Assembly (NCBI GenBank): GCA_038373885.1
Contig: JAWZYV010012274.1
Span: forward strand, 620,001 to 684,000
Length of the DNA stretch: 64,000 nucleotides
Direction of reading: 5' to 3'
DNA from: Cheiracanthium punctorium
Lineage: Eukaryota > Arthropoda > Arachnida > Araneae > Cheiracanthiidae
Part shown: positions 22,637 through 34,649 of the stretch, one piece after another
Numbering within the stretch: position 1 is the first letter of the stretch
Layout of the letters: each line of letters starts with the position of its first letter
Made by a program: the position numbers and the translations under genes
The notes under the pieces: generated by a model
The model's database searches: none
The model's input: only the letters and a program-made list of their open reading frames with translations
What the model was told of the DNA's origin: nothing

Positions 22637-23802
22637 TCGTACCTTTGGACAATTCTGTGAGTTAAAAAATATTTATTTTATACCTGCTAAAAAACTTACA
22701 TGTAGTAATTATTTTTATTTATTTTAGAGAATAGAGAGTACTTTAAACAATTTTTATATTCACTTTTCATGAATGAGCAAACATTAAATTAGGAGTGAAA
22801 GAGGAAGAACAAATATATTTCAGTGATTTGATACAGTGTTGTACATTCCAACCATTGGATGTAATATAAAATTTGCATGACTATGTCATTTATTCTAGCA
22901 ATCTTCTGTGTTCTGAATCCAATTTTCCCAATTTCTATAGTTATCAATTGATGGATGAGTTAAGTTGTTTGATGCAATTCCAAATAATGTCTAATAGTAA
23001 TAAAGGTATATATTCAGTAACTTTAAAAATCTTTACTTGGTAATCATTCAATAATTGTTGCGAACAAAAGAATTTAAATAAAATCATGATTTATATTATT
23101 AAATTTTATACATCCTGCACTGCAGAAATTTTATTATTTTTATTACATGCTAAACACATCTATCCTAATCCACTTACACTGACAGTCATTTCTGTTTAAA
23201 AGTTTGTACCGATATAGGTGAAATATCGTATATGAATGCGATCCAGTAATTGTGGTCCAGTAGTGATAGTGTGATAAAATTGAGGAACAAAAATTAACAG
23301 TCCCTCTGCCTTCCCCTACTGCCTAACAAATCATGTCTGACTAAAAATTTCTGAAACCTTCTTCAATAAATGTACTATTCTTATAAATAATAAACATCTA
23401 CATCACGTAATTTTGAGAAAAAAAAATTAAGCAGAAAATTCAAAATTACTTATATTAAAACTTCTTTTTTTAAAAAAAATCAAAAACTTCTAGTTATGTA
23501 CAGATTTAATTCACATATTTATGTCATGTTTAGAGCAAAATGTTATCAACAAATCATTTTTCCTATTTCGCTTACACTTACTTCTACAGGATATTTTTTC
23601 AAAGAAGGGGGGGGGGGACAAGACAAATTGGAAAATATATAACTATGCATTGTAAGTCAGAACACATATTACAACTCTACATGTCAAAATTTCGGGGATC
23701 AGATAGTTTCAAACCAGTTTCTACATATGTTATCTACCTGTACATTCTCGTGGAACCCCAAAGTGTCCTTCTTGAAATTTCCCTCCCGGCAGCCCTTTTT
23801 TC
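22637..23802. other. AT-rich spacer
   Basis: No gene seen. Poly-A tracts near 23420 and 23470 and a G-run near 23605-23617 are the only structure. Confidence 0.5.
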
Positions 23803-24055
23803 TAGAGTCAACACTGGGTGTTCCCAAATCTTCAATTTTATGCTCCAAAATCCTGTTAATTCTGATCCCAAATCTTAGTTTTCCTCTTGGAAACTATACT
23901 TTTTGTGCTTCCGAGGTGCTCCCAAATGGAATTTTTCTGCTCCCAAATGGAATTTCTCTGCTCCCAAATGGAATTTCTCTGCTCCCGAGGTGCTCCCAAA
24001 TGAAATTTTTTCTGCTCCTGAGGTGCTCCCAAATCGAATGTTGGAGTTAACATCC
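23803..24055 (+). repeat. Minisatellite of gctcccaaatggaattt units
   Basis: About five imperfect 21-35-bp units (core tgctcccaaatggaattt, some with gctcc(c/t)gaggtgctccc) between ctagagtcaacact and gagttaacatccctg. Both strands stay open through it (repeated SFGST/HLGAEK on the minus strand), which is an effect of the repeat. Confidence 0.8.
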
Positions 24056-24844
24056 CTGTGACAGACACAATGGGGTCGCCACTGGAAGCACGTAGTGTTA
24101 TCCTGAATGAATGGAGTCATTGACGACAATGCAAAACCACACTCAACAAGGGGAGAGATTGTATCACCCGGCCTAAAGCCCTGATTTGGGCCCACCAGAC
24201 TCTCACCCGTTCTCTGCATTAAAAGCAAACAATAAAACAGCGACTTAGACATAACAAAGCAGGGTGACCACCCATGCTCTCATCCCCCTGGTATGAATGC
24301 AATCGAAAATTTCTAATCACTGATTTTTTCTCGTCGCTTCTTTCAAAATGCTTCTAGCTCATAGAGTATTTCACTAAAGGGATCAGTGGCGGATTTAAGG
24401 AGAGCGGGGCCCTAGGCGTCAAATATATGCGGGGCCTGATTCCTTATTTCATATCCCCACTGAAATTTTATGAATAAATTCTCTTTTGCCCAGCTACCCC
24501 CCCCCCCCCCAAATTTTATACACAAATTGACCAAGTTGTTAGTTTCATAAAGAAATTAAGAAAAGTTTCCAATATAAGTAAAATTTATTTGAAAATATGG
24601 GTACTTAAAAAATAATTTACAAAATGCTCATTTCCTCGTCTTGGTTACCATGAACTGTGGTTTTGCTGTGAACTTAATTTTCGGTGCTAAAGCGTATAAA
24701 AAATTATGCAATTTAATTTCATTTGGTTATATGTTTTGCTAAAGTTTAGTTTAAACAAGATCATTTACGGATCCATTTAAATGTTTAAATATATCCTTCA
24801 AACACAACATACATATTTTTTAGTTCACTATTTACAGTTAAATG

Positions 24845-26490
24845 TTAAATTAATTTCCTCTTACATTTTTCGGCAGCAAACTTATCAATTATAATTTCAA
24901 AATCTATTTTATTTAACTCGTCACTTTCGATGTTCAAAATTCCAAACGAAGATTAATGTTCTTGCGAGTAGAGAATTCGAAAGTTCTTGCTTGAAAGAGA
25001 ATTTCGCAAGTAATTTTTTATGCGTTTTAGCACCGAAAATTATCTTTCTCCTGAAGCATTGCTAATAGGTATTGTTAGGAATATTCTTCACAAAACCTCC
25101 GCGTTAGGAAATGTCGACTGTAGGCCAAAATCAATAATTAATTTTAACATATCATTTGGCCCTGACACTTTTTCTTCTTTACAAAAATGTAAAAACTGCA
25201 TGAGTTCGTGTTTTAGTACATCACAGCAGTCAATGTCATTTTTGAAAGTTTGTGACAATCTTTTAATGCATTCTTCAATATCATTATGTTCTAAATTTAC
25301 TTCAAAAATAGTTTAAATGTCTCTAACATGTCGTTGTATACTTCTCTTTTGACATTCATCTCACTAATTAAAGTGTCAAAAATAACATAAAAAACATTGT
25401 ATTGAAAATGTTCTTTTGTATTCATCGTGATTTCATTTTCTATATTTTCATCAAAGTATTTATTTGCGTTCCTTTTTCGTGCCTTTCTAATTTTATATTC
25501 ATTTTGGCTCTCTTCTGAGTGCATAAATGATTGTGCTTTTTCTTCTATGGATTCATAATTATTCCTCAGATCTTCTATGGACTCTTGGCATGGTTTTAGT
25601 AGAGTGTGGACTTTCATAATACTTAAGTTTATATTTTGCAAGCATGTGCAATTAGTCCTGTTTAAAATAGGATGCCATAGCGCTGTTAGAATTTTTGTTT
25701 CAAATTGACAAAGTTTGTCTTTTAATGCACTGGCCTCAATTTTACAAATAGTTTTTTGAGTTTCATCTTCACCCATTCTTTTAAGAGCTTAATATATTGT
25801 GTTAGTTTGAAACGATTCCATTTATTGCTTCTGCTCTTGAAGACCATCTGGTATCGCATATTCTTTTTAAATGCTTTGATTTTTCTGAACTATCGACAGA
25901 CTTTGTTAATATATTCGACCCCTGGTTAGATGACGAAAAAAATACTACATATAAATTTTGTACAAATCTGAAATATTGAATGGTTTCTGAGCATGATTCA
26001 GCAGCTGCCTGAAGGCCGTTGTACTTACCCGACATATTGGCAGCGTTATAGTAGGATTGACCTCTACGGTTTTTTATATCAATTTTTAGTTCACTTATTT
26101 TTTTTAGAACAGCGTTTACTAAAGTTTCAGCATAGTGTGATTCAATGGGAATAAATCCGAAAAAGCTCTCTTTAATGTTTCCCCCTTTTTTTTTTGTAAC
26201 ATATCTTATGATAAAACTTAGCTGGTCTACGTGACTTATGTCGGGAGTAGAATCTAAAATGAGAGAAAAATATACAGATTCTTGTACATTTTTTACAAGT
26301 TCATCTATTAAATAAGTTGCCATCACCCTCAAAAATTCTTCAAATATTCCATGGGACAAATAATTTGTTTTGCCACTGCCAACATTCTTATATTTATCCT
26401 TGTGAGCTTTTAGAAATTCGTCATACTCAGCAAGATAGGTACTCCAATACGAAGGCAGTTCAGAAAAATTAAAATTTTTAAGTTCATATT
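24845..26490 (-). pseudogene. hAT transposase, zinc finger MYM-type protein 1-like, decayed
   Basis: hAT transposases cut and paste DNA through an RNase H-like core and dimerise through a C-terminal domain. The minus strand reads, from 26490: PSYWSTYLAEYDEFLKAHKD, then (26359-25802) SLILDSTPDISHVDQLSFII with the first catalytic Asp region and RGQSYYNAANMSGKYNGLQA, a signature of ZMYM1-like/DUF4371 proteins. Next (25776-25297) comes a helical insert. At 25315-24845 is the dimerisation domain, with IPISNASGER, stop, FSVLKRIKNYLR, ending KFAAEKCKRKLI and a stop. At least one frameshift (about 25780-25800) and several stops inactivate it. The N-terminal zinc finger was not found. It lies wholly inside the TIR-bounded element 24384-31300. 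Confidence 0.88.
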
Positions 26491-26597
26491 TTGTTTACTA
26501 GGAAAAAGAATTTAAACTATATGGTCACGTTACATAATGTGCTTTATAAAAGTTTGTTTGTGTTGTGTGATTATGGCAACTCTAGTAGTAGGACTTT

Positions 26598-26750
26598 CTA
26601 AGGAGTTCTAACGCGTATTCACGTTACATCTGGAGAAAACCTACCAAAACACGGTTAGATCGACAGCAGCGCGATGGGACCTGAACCCGGGACCTTCACA
26701 TTCGACCGTCTACCATGTTCATTGACATAATCACTGAAGCCATCGTGAGA
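26598..26750 (-). repeat. tRNA-derived SINE
   Basis: The minus strand reads a tRNA-like head (gaacatggtagacggtcgaa, then box B-like cccgggttcaggtccc), followed by a tail ending ccagatgtaacgtgaatacg and cgttagaactcc. The same tail is found at 1850-1925, 27600-27650 and 54398-54450. Confidence 0.65.
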
Positions 26751-27082
26751 CGTGCTGTATAAAAGATTTCAAAACGCTTTAAAAAACGACATACATTTTG
26801 ACACTTTAGGTCAAATAGCTCTTTGGTTAGAGACCTAAAAATTAATATGGCATCCAAACTTTCAGAATTCTCCAAAATATCGAAAAATTATAAATTTTGA
26901 ACAAATTATCCAAAGTTAATTAATTAATAGATAAAAACGTTGCAAATTGAGTTTTCATCATAAAGATAAGCACAACACACAAGCAAATAATCATTATTAT
27001 CTACAAATCTACAATATCGATCTACAAAATTATTTTGATTGGTTGGACCTCCAACCTCCCCCCCCTTGCATACGCCACTGTG

Positions 27083-27103
27083 TATATATATATATATATA
27101 TAT
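27083..27103. repeat. (TA)n microsatellite
   Basis: About ten TA units. Confidence 0.9.
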
Positions 27104-27186
27104 TGGCAACTTATGCTATCTGTTTTTTTCCAATTTATCAATGGATTATCTTGGGATTGGGATTTCACTTCACGTAAGTAAGCTAT

Positions 27187-27193
<7 letters not shown>

Positions 27194-27271
<78 letters not shown>
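27194..27271. repeat. (TA)n microsatellite
   Basis: About 39 TA units. Open frames of alternating Ile-Tyr in both directions are by-products of the repeat. Confidence 0.95.
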
Positions 27272-27274
<3 letters not shown>

Positions 27275-27504
27275 TTTTTCTGCATACACACAAGGTTGTA
27301 AGCAGAAAAAAAATAGGGGGAGGGGTGGAGATGTGGAGATATGTAGCGCAAAATATTTTCGCCTATAACTTATTTTTAGAGTCCACGCAAATAAAAAACT
27401 ACTAATCCATTGACAAAGACTTCGGGGGTGGAGGGGATCACGGCTTTCTAGATATACATATATTTTATAATCAATAAAACATACCCCCCTTGTGTTAGTA
27501 TGCT

Positions 27505-27680
27505 GTACTATAGCTGCAATAAAATTGCTATAGGCTGAAGGTCCCAGGTTCAAGCCTACCACGCGGCTGTCCATTTAACGGCATGGAGTTTTAGTCGACT
27601 TTTTCCAGATGTAACGTAAATACGCGTAAGAGTCTTTTGAAATGTCCTCAGGCCAAGGCAACCCCCTCCCCCCAAACCAA
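27505..27680 (+). repeat. tRNA-derived SINE
   Basis: A tRNA-like part with box B-like aggtcccaggttcaagcct is followed by gcggctgtccatttaacggc and the family tail ccagatgtaacgtaaatacg. It is the same family as 26598-26750, in the opposite orientation. Confidence 0.6.
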
Positions 27681-28524
27681 TAAACAGATAATCCCTCGTC
27701 TAGGCTTGCCACAGCACAAAACTTAAAATTACTATTTAATTATGAGTATTCTGAATACTTCTGAAGTTGTGATTTTTCAAGATATTAACAGCAAAAATTT
27801 CTTATTTAATTTTATAACCAATAGCGATTTTTTGAAAATTTCCAAAATATGAACCTCAGAGTTTGCATAAATAAAAAGTGGAAATGATAGTGACAGTAAA
27901 ATACCTTGCGTGCTTAATATTTTCCTTTTTTAGTTCTTGAAATAATTATAACATTACTGATTTTTAAATACGCATTCATAGTTTAAAACAAGTCACAATG
28001 AGCGGCATAGCAAAAAGAGGCTGCGGGGCCTGGTCCACCCCGGGTCCCCGGGTGCCAAGTAGAGGTCAGCGCCGCCGCCGCCGCCGCCGAGGTCTAGGCC
28101 GGCGCGCCGACAAAGAACGCCGATTGTATGCCTCAGCGTACACTCGGCTTCAAAACTTTTTTTAAAAAATTGTACCTAAACTTTCAACTGCTTATTATTG
28201 TCTGGATTTTTCTGAACCTTTTACTGGCCAATGTTTTCAATTGAGAACATCAAATTAAAAAATTTTTGAAAAATTAAATTTTATCAATATTGACTTGAAA
28301 AAAAAAGCAGATGAAGTTAAAAGATGACTTGATTGGTTGAAACGCAAGTTACACTTACATCATTAGTGGGAAACTGGAAAAAAAATCATAAAAATATACA
28401 TTTTCATAAATTTTTACAGAGCAATCTTCATCCCCCCTCCTTCAAACTTAATTTATATCTTTATTTAAACTTAAAAATAAATCTTTCATTAATTCTTAAT
28501 ATTTCACTTATTATTTAAGCCATG

Positions 28525-29035
28525 GGTCCACAACCCCCGGGCCATGGACCAGTCCCGGTCCTCGGATCAAATAGTACCGGGCCGCCAAGGAACATTAAAT
28601 TCTTTGGCTTTTATTTACTTTGGTGTATTTCTCTCGGGTTTTTGCGACTAAGTCGTGTTTGTGTTGATTTATACCTTTCTAACAGAAGAAATATTGTAAT
28701 TCTTTTAAAATTCCTCTTTTTTTTTATTAAAGATTTCAAGATCATGAATTAAAATTGCAGTCATAAAATAGAGAATAAATGCTCTTTCTTTAAAACTATT
28801 CCAGACAACAACTCTGCCGGTTGAAATGCTGCATCACTTTATATTCATTTATTTTTGTGTGAAACTGTATTTTATTTTGGAGGCATGTTTAAATACAATT
28901 AAATTAAAGTTATTAAATCAAACCAATCTAAATTAGAAACATTCAACGCCCTCGCCCTCCCACCCTCAGCGTGCCGCGATAAAATTATCAAACGTTGGCC
29001 GGTTCGTTGGCTATAAAAAGGTTGGACAGCACAGC
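28525..29035. mobile_element. Decayed hAT element with ggtccacaacccccgggcc end
   Basis: The left part ggtccacaacccccgggcc, then ggaccagtcccggtcc, is the widespread hAT end of the type 'GGTCCCCAACCCCCGGGCC'. The right part has ggccggttcg and aaaaaggttggacagcac, the expected opposite end. It is too decayed to define a target duplication. Confidence 0.6.
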
Positions 29036-29209
29036 TTTCGCTACCCATCACTATATCATAGCTGCCAACCGTTCCGATTTTATCGGAACATTTTTCACCA
29101 CTATTTTTGAACAACTTTATTTAAATAAAAAATATGGACATGTTTTAAGCTCAAACTGTCAAGGAAAAACTTGTGGTGGACAGGGATCGAAATTTGCAGT
29201 TGCCCGCAA

Positions 29210-30225
29210 CAATCAAATTTTTATAAATGGGCGATTAAAACCACCCCTTTCAAGAAATATGGCTTGTCATCTTTGGAAGAATGCAACGGGATAGGTGGAG
29301 CCATTTACGTTATCTACCTCAAGATACGAAAGATTTTGATTTATAGTTTTCTTAAGAAAAACTCTTAAACAAATACTGGTGTTGGAATGTAAAATTGACA
29401 AAAACTTTGTATAATAACACATACACATAATAGCACATTTCAAATGAAAAACCAAATCTACAAAATTTAGAACTCATGATAAAGGTGCATGAAAAACTTA
29501 AAATGATGATTTCTTTTTGAATAAAATATATTGGAAATGTTAATGTCCATATTTTTATGGTAAGAGTATAAAGTAATCTGATGTATTCATACTCAGCTGT
29601 TAATTTATAATGACTTTTAGCTAAATTTAATAGCTTTGTTTTCTTATTTAAAATTTATAAAGACTTAAAGTTCTGCAACTAAATCTTTTAACCTTTTTAA
29701 GTGGAGAAATTATTTTATGTATATATATTTCATTTAAAAAAATGGTGGAGAGGGCTTGAATTGAAAATGAACTATTTTTAAAATATAGTCATTAGTTGTT
29801 TTAGATTTTTTTAAACGATTTAGAGGAGGAAAACATATGAAACATCCATAAATAGTATTTATCAACAATGTGCGTTATTATACAGTTTTTATCAATTTTA
29901 CATTTTAACACCTGTATTTGTTAAGAGTCCTTGTTATAAAATATCTTAATTTTAAATCATCCTCCTATCGGAATAAGTAATAAGCTGGCATCATAATTAG
30001 CGTCAGTTATCGTTTCACCTCTCTCATTGCATTATTCCGAAGACGGCAGGCAGTGTTCCTAGAAGGCGGTGCTAAAACAAGAGTCAGTTGCCACTCGGAT
30101 ATCCAAGAAAAACAACTATTCTCATTTTTATTTCTTAGCTTGAAAAAGCAGTTTCCTACTCCTATTTTAATTCTGAACTTTCTATTTCCATTTCCGAATA
30201 GTAATGGCAATTTTATGAATAAACA
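29210..30225. repeat. Distant inverted pair of an 85-bp motif
   Basis: 29235-29300 (+) and 30005-30070 (complement) share the pattern ccctttcaagaaata-ggctt-tcttyggaa-aatgcaa. Both read similarly as protein fragments (PPLSRNMACHLWKNA and PPSRNTACRLRNNA). About 70 percent identity by eye. The origin is unknown. Confidence 0.35.
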
Positions 30226-30275
30226 TTTGTCAGCTTATTTTCATTGTAACGACCGCATGTTCTTAAAAAAATTTG

Positions 30276-30400
30276 TGTAGCCTGGTTCAAACGCAGGTCG
30301 CGTCCGTCGACCTAATCGTTCGGAGTTTTCTGTCGTTCGTCGTAAATGCTTGTTAGGACCCCTTATAAAGACCCCCCACGGAGAGCACTCCACACCTCGG
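30276..30400. repeat. SINE-like fragment
   Basis: gcctggttcaaacgcaggtc (box B-like ggttcaaac) is followed by ttcggagttttctgtcgttc and taaatgcttgttaggacccc. The layout is similar to the SINE tail found elsewhere in the window, but diverged. Confidence 0.35.
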
Positions 30401-31308
30401 CCTACAGCCCACATGTAGCTAATTGGCCGTAATCCCACAACAAGAGAAAATCATACTCAAGACTAGTTTTCATATTCTTAAAAAATCTTTTAACGTCGAT
30501 TTCTACATAGGTGTGTGTGTGTGTGTGTGTTTGTACATGTACGCTCTTTTTCATTATGCTCTTTTTCAAAAAAATTTCCACGCCGCGGCGTGCCGCCGCC
30601 TTCGGGTTTCTGAGGTCGTCACGCCGCCGCCGCGAATTTCCGTGCGGCGCAGACCTCTAGTGCCAAGCTGAAAACAAATGTATCGGTAAAGGCCGAACAC
30701 GGAAAATTAGAAAGAATGGGGCAGCAGATTGCCGGACATATGCGTTGCACACAAAGCTATAGTACTTACCATATCCATGACTCAAATTACCGTGTTTACG
30801 AAACCCATACAGCCCTGTGGGAGCTTATGGGTAGTCGAATTTTTCTCACTGTATTAAATGCAAGTATCTCTTTGTTGGGTTTGGGTGGTCAAATCTTCGC
30901 TGAAGTGAATTTAAAAGCCCCTTCTTTTCCGCTGGACAGCTATATGGCCTAGAGGCTGGGCAGCAGGGAAGAAACAGAATGAACTGTTCAAGGGATATGA
31001 AATCTGATTCCTTCTTATCAAGTTTGTACCTCGCAACGTATTGCTTCACTTTTGCGCTTATTTAGTTTTTCCGAGAAGAATTTCCAGGCGGTCGGGCTCC
31101 CCCTTCCCCCGAGAAACAAGCGCCGAACGAAGATTTTAAAAGGCAAATTTGGTTTGCGTGCTTTGAAATTTCTTGTGAAGTATGTTTTACAATACATAAA
31201 ATAACGATAAATATTGGCAAACAAGTTGAAAAGCGCGGGGCCCTTACGAGCGCGGGCCTAAGGCGTACGCCTATTACGCCTTATTGGAAATCCGCCACTG
31301 AAAGGGAT

Positions 31309-32187
31309 CAAATATGACCGCCGTTCTGGGAATACATGCTGATATTTCAAAAAATAACAAATATAGAATACTATATTTTTTTTTTCAGAAATAGTTCTTA
31401 TCTACTTATGAAAAGTCAAAAAATTTCAAACGATTCCTTCCAACCAAACAAAAGTAAGAGCTTGGGTGTCAAAATGACCCCTACTGCCCTTCTACTGTTA
31501 ATTAGTTTATACAAGTTCCAATTTGAATTATTTCCATTGTTTGTACTTTATAATTTAAATATAATGTAATTTTTGATATTTTTCTCTCCTTTGTCATGTC
31601 ATAAAATTTTGAGCGTAGAAAATATAAGATTTTTGTGCCCCCCTAAAATCTGTGGGCCCTGGGGAATGGCCCCGTTTGCTTTGCCGGTAATGGGACGCTG
31701 TTGCATGCTTCTTTCTCCCTATGACGAGTTTAATTTTGCTGCTGGTATAAATACAAAGTTTTGTTTCCAACCAAATCCAAAAAAAAAATAAAAAATAAAT
31801 AAAAAATAAAAAATGAAAAAAAAAATCGATACGAGGGAGCTAATGTTTTGAAGAGCAAACTACGTTTAAAAAAAATTAAATTGTTGTGTTCTCATAACTC
31901 ACTCACTTGCATGAGTCTGCTATTGGGTGTCCTGGGCTCTATGACTTCCATGGTGTCTTTCTGCAGATAGTAGAGCACTTCTCAGCCCAGTCGTCGCTCT
32001 CTTCCCAATAGTAGCCCTGGAACGGGAGCACCTGCGAGGGGGGGGGGGAAAGAAGGATAATGCCTGTGGTGCTTTTAGTAAGTTCGTATAAGTATAGATG
32101 GCAGCACCACACAGGTGGGGGTGCTTCCATTCCATCTCTGGTGTTGAGGTTATGTTCATTTGTACTTTTAGCCTCCTTGATTTTTAG
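31309..32187. other. Gene-poor stretch with an unrecognised open frame
   Basis: A decayed gggccctgggg-type hAT end lies near 31650-31700. An A-rich (aaataaaa)n-like stretch covers 31778-31830. From 31939 to about 32190 the minus strand is open (KIKEAKSTNEHNLNTRDGME, later STTGIILLS), crossing a G12 run. I do not recognise it, and it is probably repeat-derived. Confidence 0.35.
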
Positions 32188-33660
32188 CAGGGCCGGACTG
32201 GACCGCTGAAACGGCCCGGGCGATTCCACCAGACCGGCCCCCTAACATCATTCGCGCGCATGTAGGATATTAGTTTAGCTGGAGGGGGGGGGGGGATGCA
32301 CAAATATACTGAATTCTGATATAATGAACTCTCTTATAATGTTAAGATATTATCGATAGGTTCAATCACACACCTAAAGTGCGAACCTCGCTTACCATGC
32401 ACTCGCTTATAGCGTCCTAAGTTATCTGTTCCCTTCAATGACTTTAAAATCGAGTTCATTTGCATATGGCATTATTAGAGAAAAATGTATTAAATACCTA
32501 CCCAATATTTTTTATTAAAGTTTCTTTCAAAGACAACTTTAAAAATATTTTAATTCAATAATTCAGTCTCTGAAGACTTTGAAGAAAGTTTCATTTTGAT
32601 TTTTAACTTTGAAAGGAGGAGTGATCAGGCCCTTTAGTGTTTAGCCTCCTCCATAGATGCGCCTATGCCTAACATAACTTGATAATGAGAATGAAATAAA
32701 ATAATACCGAGTTTTCAATATAATATTTTTTAATTATTTAATTGACCACCAAACAATAAAACCATACTAAAAACTAAACGAACAATACATACATACATGC
32801 ATAACATTTTAATTTCGTTCTATAAAGTTAATTCAGTTAATAAAAGAATGTGAAACATAATATACATATTTACAAAAATATATGGCAAATGAGCCGTAGG
32901 TGGCTTAAATATTAGGTGATCATAGTATTCTGGTTAGGTGAATGTGGCTTTTATTTTATTTATTTATTTATTTGTAAACATAGTTGGGAAACTTTCCTGC
33001 ATAAAGATACTTTTGCTACGACAGTGGCAAAAAATGATAAAAATCAGTAAAGTGGGAAAAAAAATGGCAAAAATTAAATTACTCAAATTTAGCACGCAAT
33101 TATTAAATATAACATATTGTAAAGGTGCATGTTTCGTTACATTACTTGGTCACTTGGTGAACTAAGAATTATTACGTTTGTTTATCTGAATTTAATGAAA
33201 TGTTTTAGCTAATTAAATACAATTAAATTATTTTAGCATGCTTTAAATTCTCAATTTACATTTTTATCATTAGATACTTAGAAGTAGTTATATTCAAAAA
33301 CTAAATTTTGATTACTGTTCAGAGTTATTGTCATTATTTTAATAGTCTGTCAAATATTTTTAATTAATAAACTGAAAGCCACATAGATTAATTTCATTTA
33401 ATGAGAAAAATACATAAACATACAGATCTTAAATACTTTACTTACCAGCTTTCTCTGTTTGGAAAATTTGTAGTTAAATATTTATTAGAAGATTATGAAG
33501 GTAAAGTAAAACTTTAGTTGGGTAAAGAAATCGTGTAATAACTTTATTTAATTTAATTGTCTACTATTTAACCTACTTCGAATCAAAGTCACGAACTCCA
33601 GTAACTCCAAAAACACGAAGTAAACCATAATTGCTAATGAAAAAAGTAAACAATAATGAA
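32188..33660. other. hAT and Tigger end fragments, then plain AT-rich DNA
   Basis: 32188 starts CAGGGCCGGACTGG, a common hAT end with no partner seen. 32300-32430 has ctgatataatgaactctctt and later gcttatagcg motifs, Tigger-like. 32950-32973 is a (TTTA)n run. The rest has no feature I can support. Confidence 0.4.
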
Positions 33661-33664
33661 ATAG

Positions 33665-33814
33665 CATTTAGAAAGGGCTAATGAACACCATGAAGAAATG
33701 GATCCAAACATTGTGAATCGTATTCAGGATTTCAATTTTCAAAGACTAGTAAAAGACCTTATAAAACAGTATCAATTGCCTTGGACACTATACAAAACCA
33801 TTGAGCAATCATAG
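33665..33814 (+). other. Possible small coding remnant
   Basis: 49 codons open on + between two stops, starting HLERANEHHEEMDPNIVN and containing FQRLVKDLIKQYQLPW. An AG precedes the first codon. The amphipathic composition looks more protein-like than its surroundings, but I cannot assign it. It abuts the tandem duplication that follows and may belong to the same element. Confidence 0.2.
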
Positions 33815-34318
33815 CAGATGCGTCCCATGTAATGGTGTGTATCTCTATCTAAAAATTTAAAACCTCATTATTCTCAAAAGTAGAAATTTGAACATGCCAT
33901 TCTGCCATGTCACCTTGTAGTATATTTACTACACCCGAAGTATAGATGTGAATATTTAAATTATAAGAATGAAGGGAAGCATGGTTAAGAGAAACTAATT
34001 CGGACTTTATAACATGCGGTATTAACTCTGGATTAAAAGAATACAAAATCATTCAGCTATCATAGCAGGTGGTGTGTGCCATGTAATGGCTTGAATTTCT
34101 ATCTAAAATTTTGAAACATCATTATTCTCTAAAGTAGAGATTTGAACAAGCCATTCTGCCGTGTCATCTTGTAGTATATTTACTACACTCAAAGTATAGA
34201 GGTGAATATTTAAATTATAAGAATGAAGGGAAGCGTGGTTAAGAGAAACTAAGTTTGACTTTATAACATGAGGTATTAATTCTGAATTAAAAGAAGACCC
34301 AATTCCCATATCTACTTT
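33806..34318 (-). repeat. Tandem duplication of ~255 bp with protein-like minus strand
   Basis: Two adjacent copies, about 33806-34055 and 34056-34318. The minus strand of both encodes ELIPHVIKS-LVSLNHASLH followed by LQ(G/D)D(M/T)AEW-VQIST-ENN. The two differ at about 15 percent of residues and the reading frame is kept, then both end at a stop after a Phe. This may be a duplicated exon of a decayed gene or transposon protein that I do not recognise. Confidence 0.5.
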
Positions 34319-34467
34319 ACAGAAAAAATAGTCATAACTGTCAAGACTGATAAATGATGAAAAGCGTGTCGAAAGTTTGTGAAATTTCTAATGATTTTTG
34401 TTCATTATCTGTACACATCCAGATTACTTGTACACCTCCTCTTCGTCCAGCAAGCAATGCTGCTATA

Positions 34468-34649
34468 CAGGGGCGTAGCCAAGGGGGGGGTTAGGGGGTC
34501 ATAACCCCCCCCCCCACGAGGAATCTTTTGCCATACAAAATGTATATTCTTCACTTCATTATCACACACACGTTTACATATATATAAGTTGTAGTAGTCG
34601 TAACCCCCCCCCTCCCATGAAAAATTTCAAATTTCTGGCTACGCCCCTG
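34468..34649. mobile_element. 182-bp hAT MITE (CAGGGGCGTAGCC)
   Basis: Ends CAGGGGCGTAGCC and GGCTACGCCCCTG lie inside a perfect 8-bp duplication ctgctata (34460-34467 and 34650-34657). Poly-G and poly-C runs (34486-34514 and 34604-34613) sit just inside each end and can pair. It is non-coding. Confidence 0.95.

Larger units (their letters stand above)
28060..30659. mobile_element. hAT-type element nested in the 6.9-kb hAT
   Basis: 2,600 bp with ends TAGAGGTC and GACCTCTA inside a perfect 8-bp duplication gtgccaag (28052-28059 and 30660-30667). Both ends are CCG-rich (gccgccgccgcc near 28070-28088, gccgccgccgcg near 30623-30635), a sharp GC contrast with the AT-rich surroundings. No transposase is seen. 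A further decayed hAT-like piece lies within it at about 28525-29035. Confidence 0.9.
24384..31300 (-). mobile_element. 6.9-kb hAT transposon (ZMYM1-like), heavily invaded
   Basis: Ends CAGTGGCGGATTT and AAATCCGCCACTG (13-bp perfect TIR) lie inside a perfect 8-bp duplication aaagggat (24376-24383 and 31301-31308). The left third carries the transposase pseudogene on the minus strand (24845-26490). The rest contains a SINE (26598-26750), two (TA)n tracts, another SINE (27505-27680) and a complete nested hAT element (28060-30659). The original element was therefore much shorter. Confidence 0.95.

Noticed and set aside
23856..24252. Repeat-containing frames (SFGST, HLGAEK units) that look like a structured repeat protein
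   Set aside because: The periodicity comes from a DNA minisatellite in a MITE-like context and several frames stay open through it.
27039..27574. Open frames of alternating Ile-Tyr on both strands
   Set aside because: They translate a (TA)n microsatellite and have no protein content.
30716..30952. 78-codon + frame following the nested hAT
   Set aside because: No recognisable motif. It lies in the right subterminal part of the 6.9-kb hAT, so it is most likely chance.
31939..32229. A host exon on the minus strand
   Set aside because: The frame crosses a G12 run and merges with a hAT end (CAGGGCCGG complement) and no splice sites frame it. Kept only as unrecognised.
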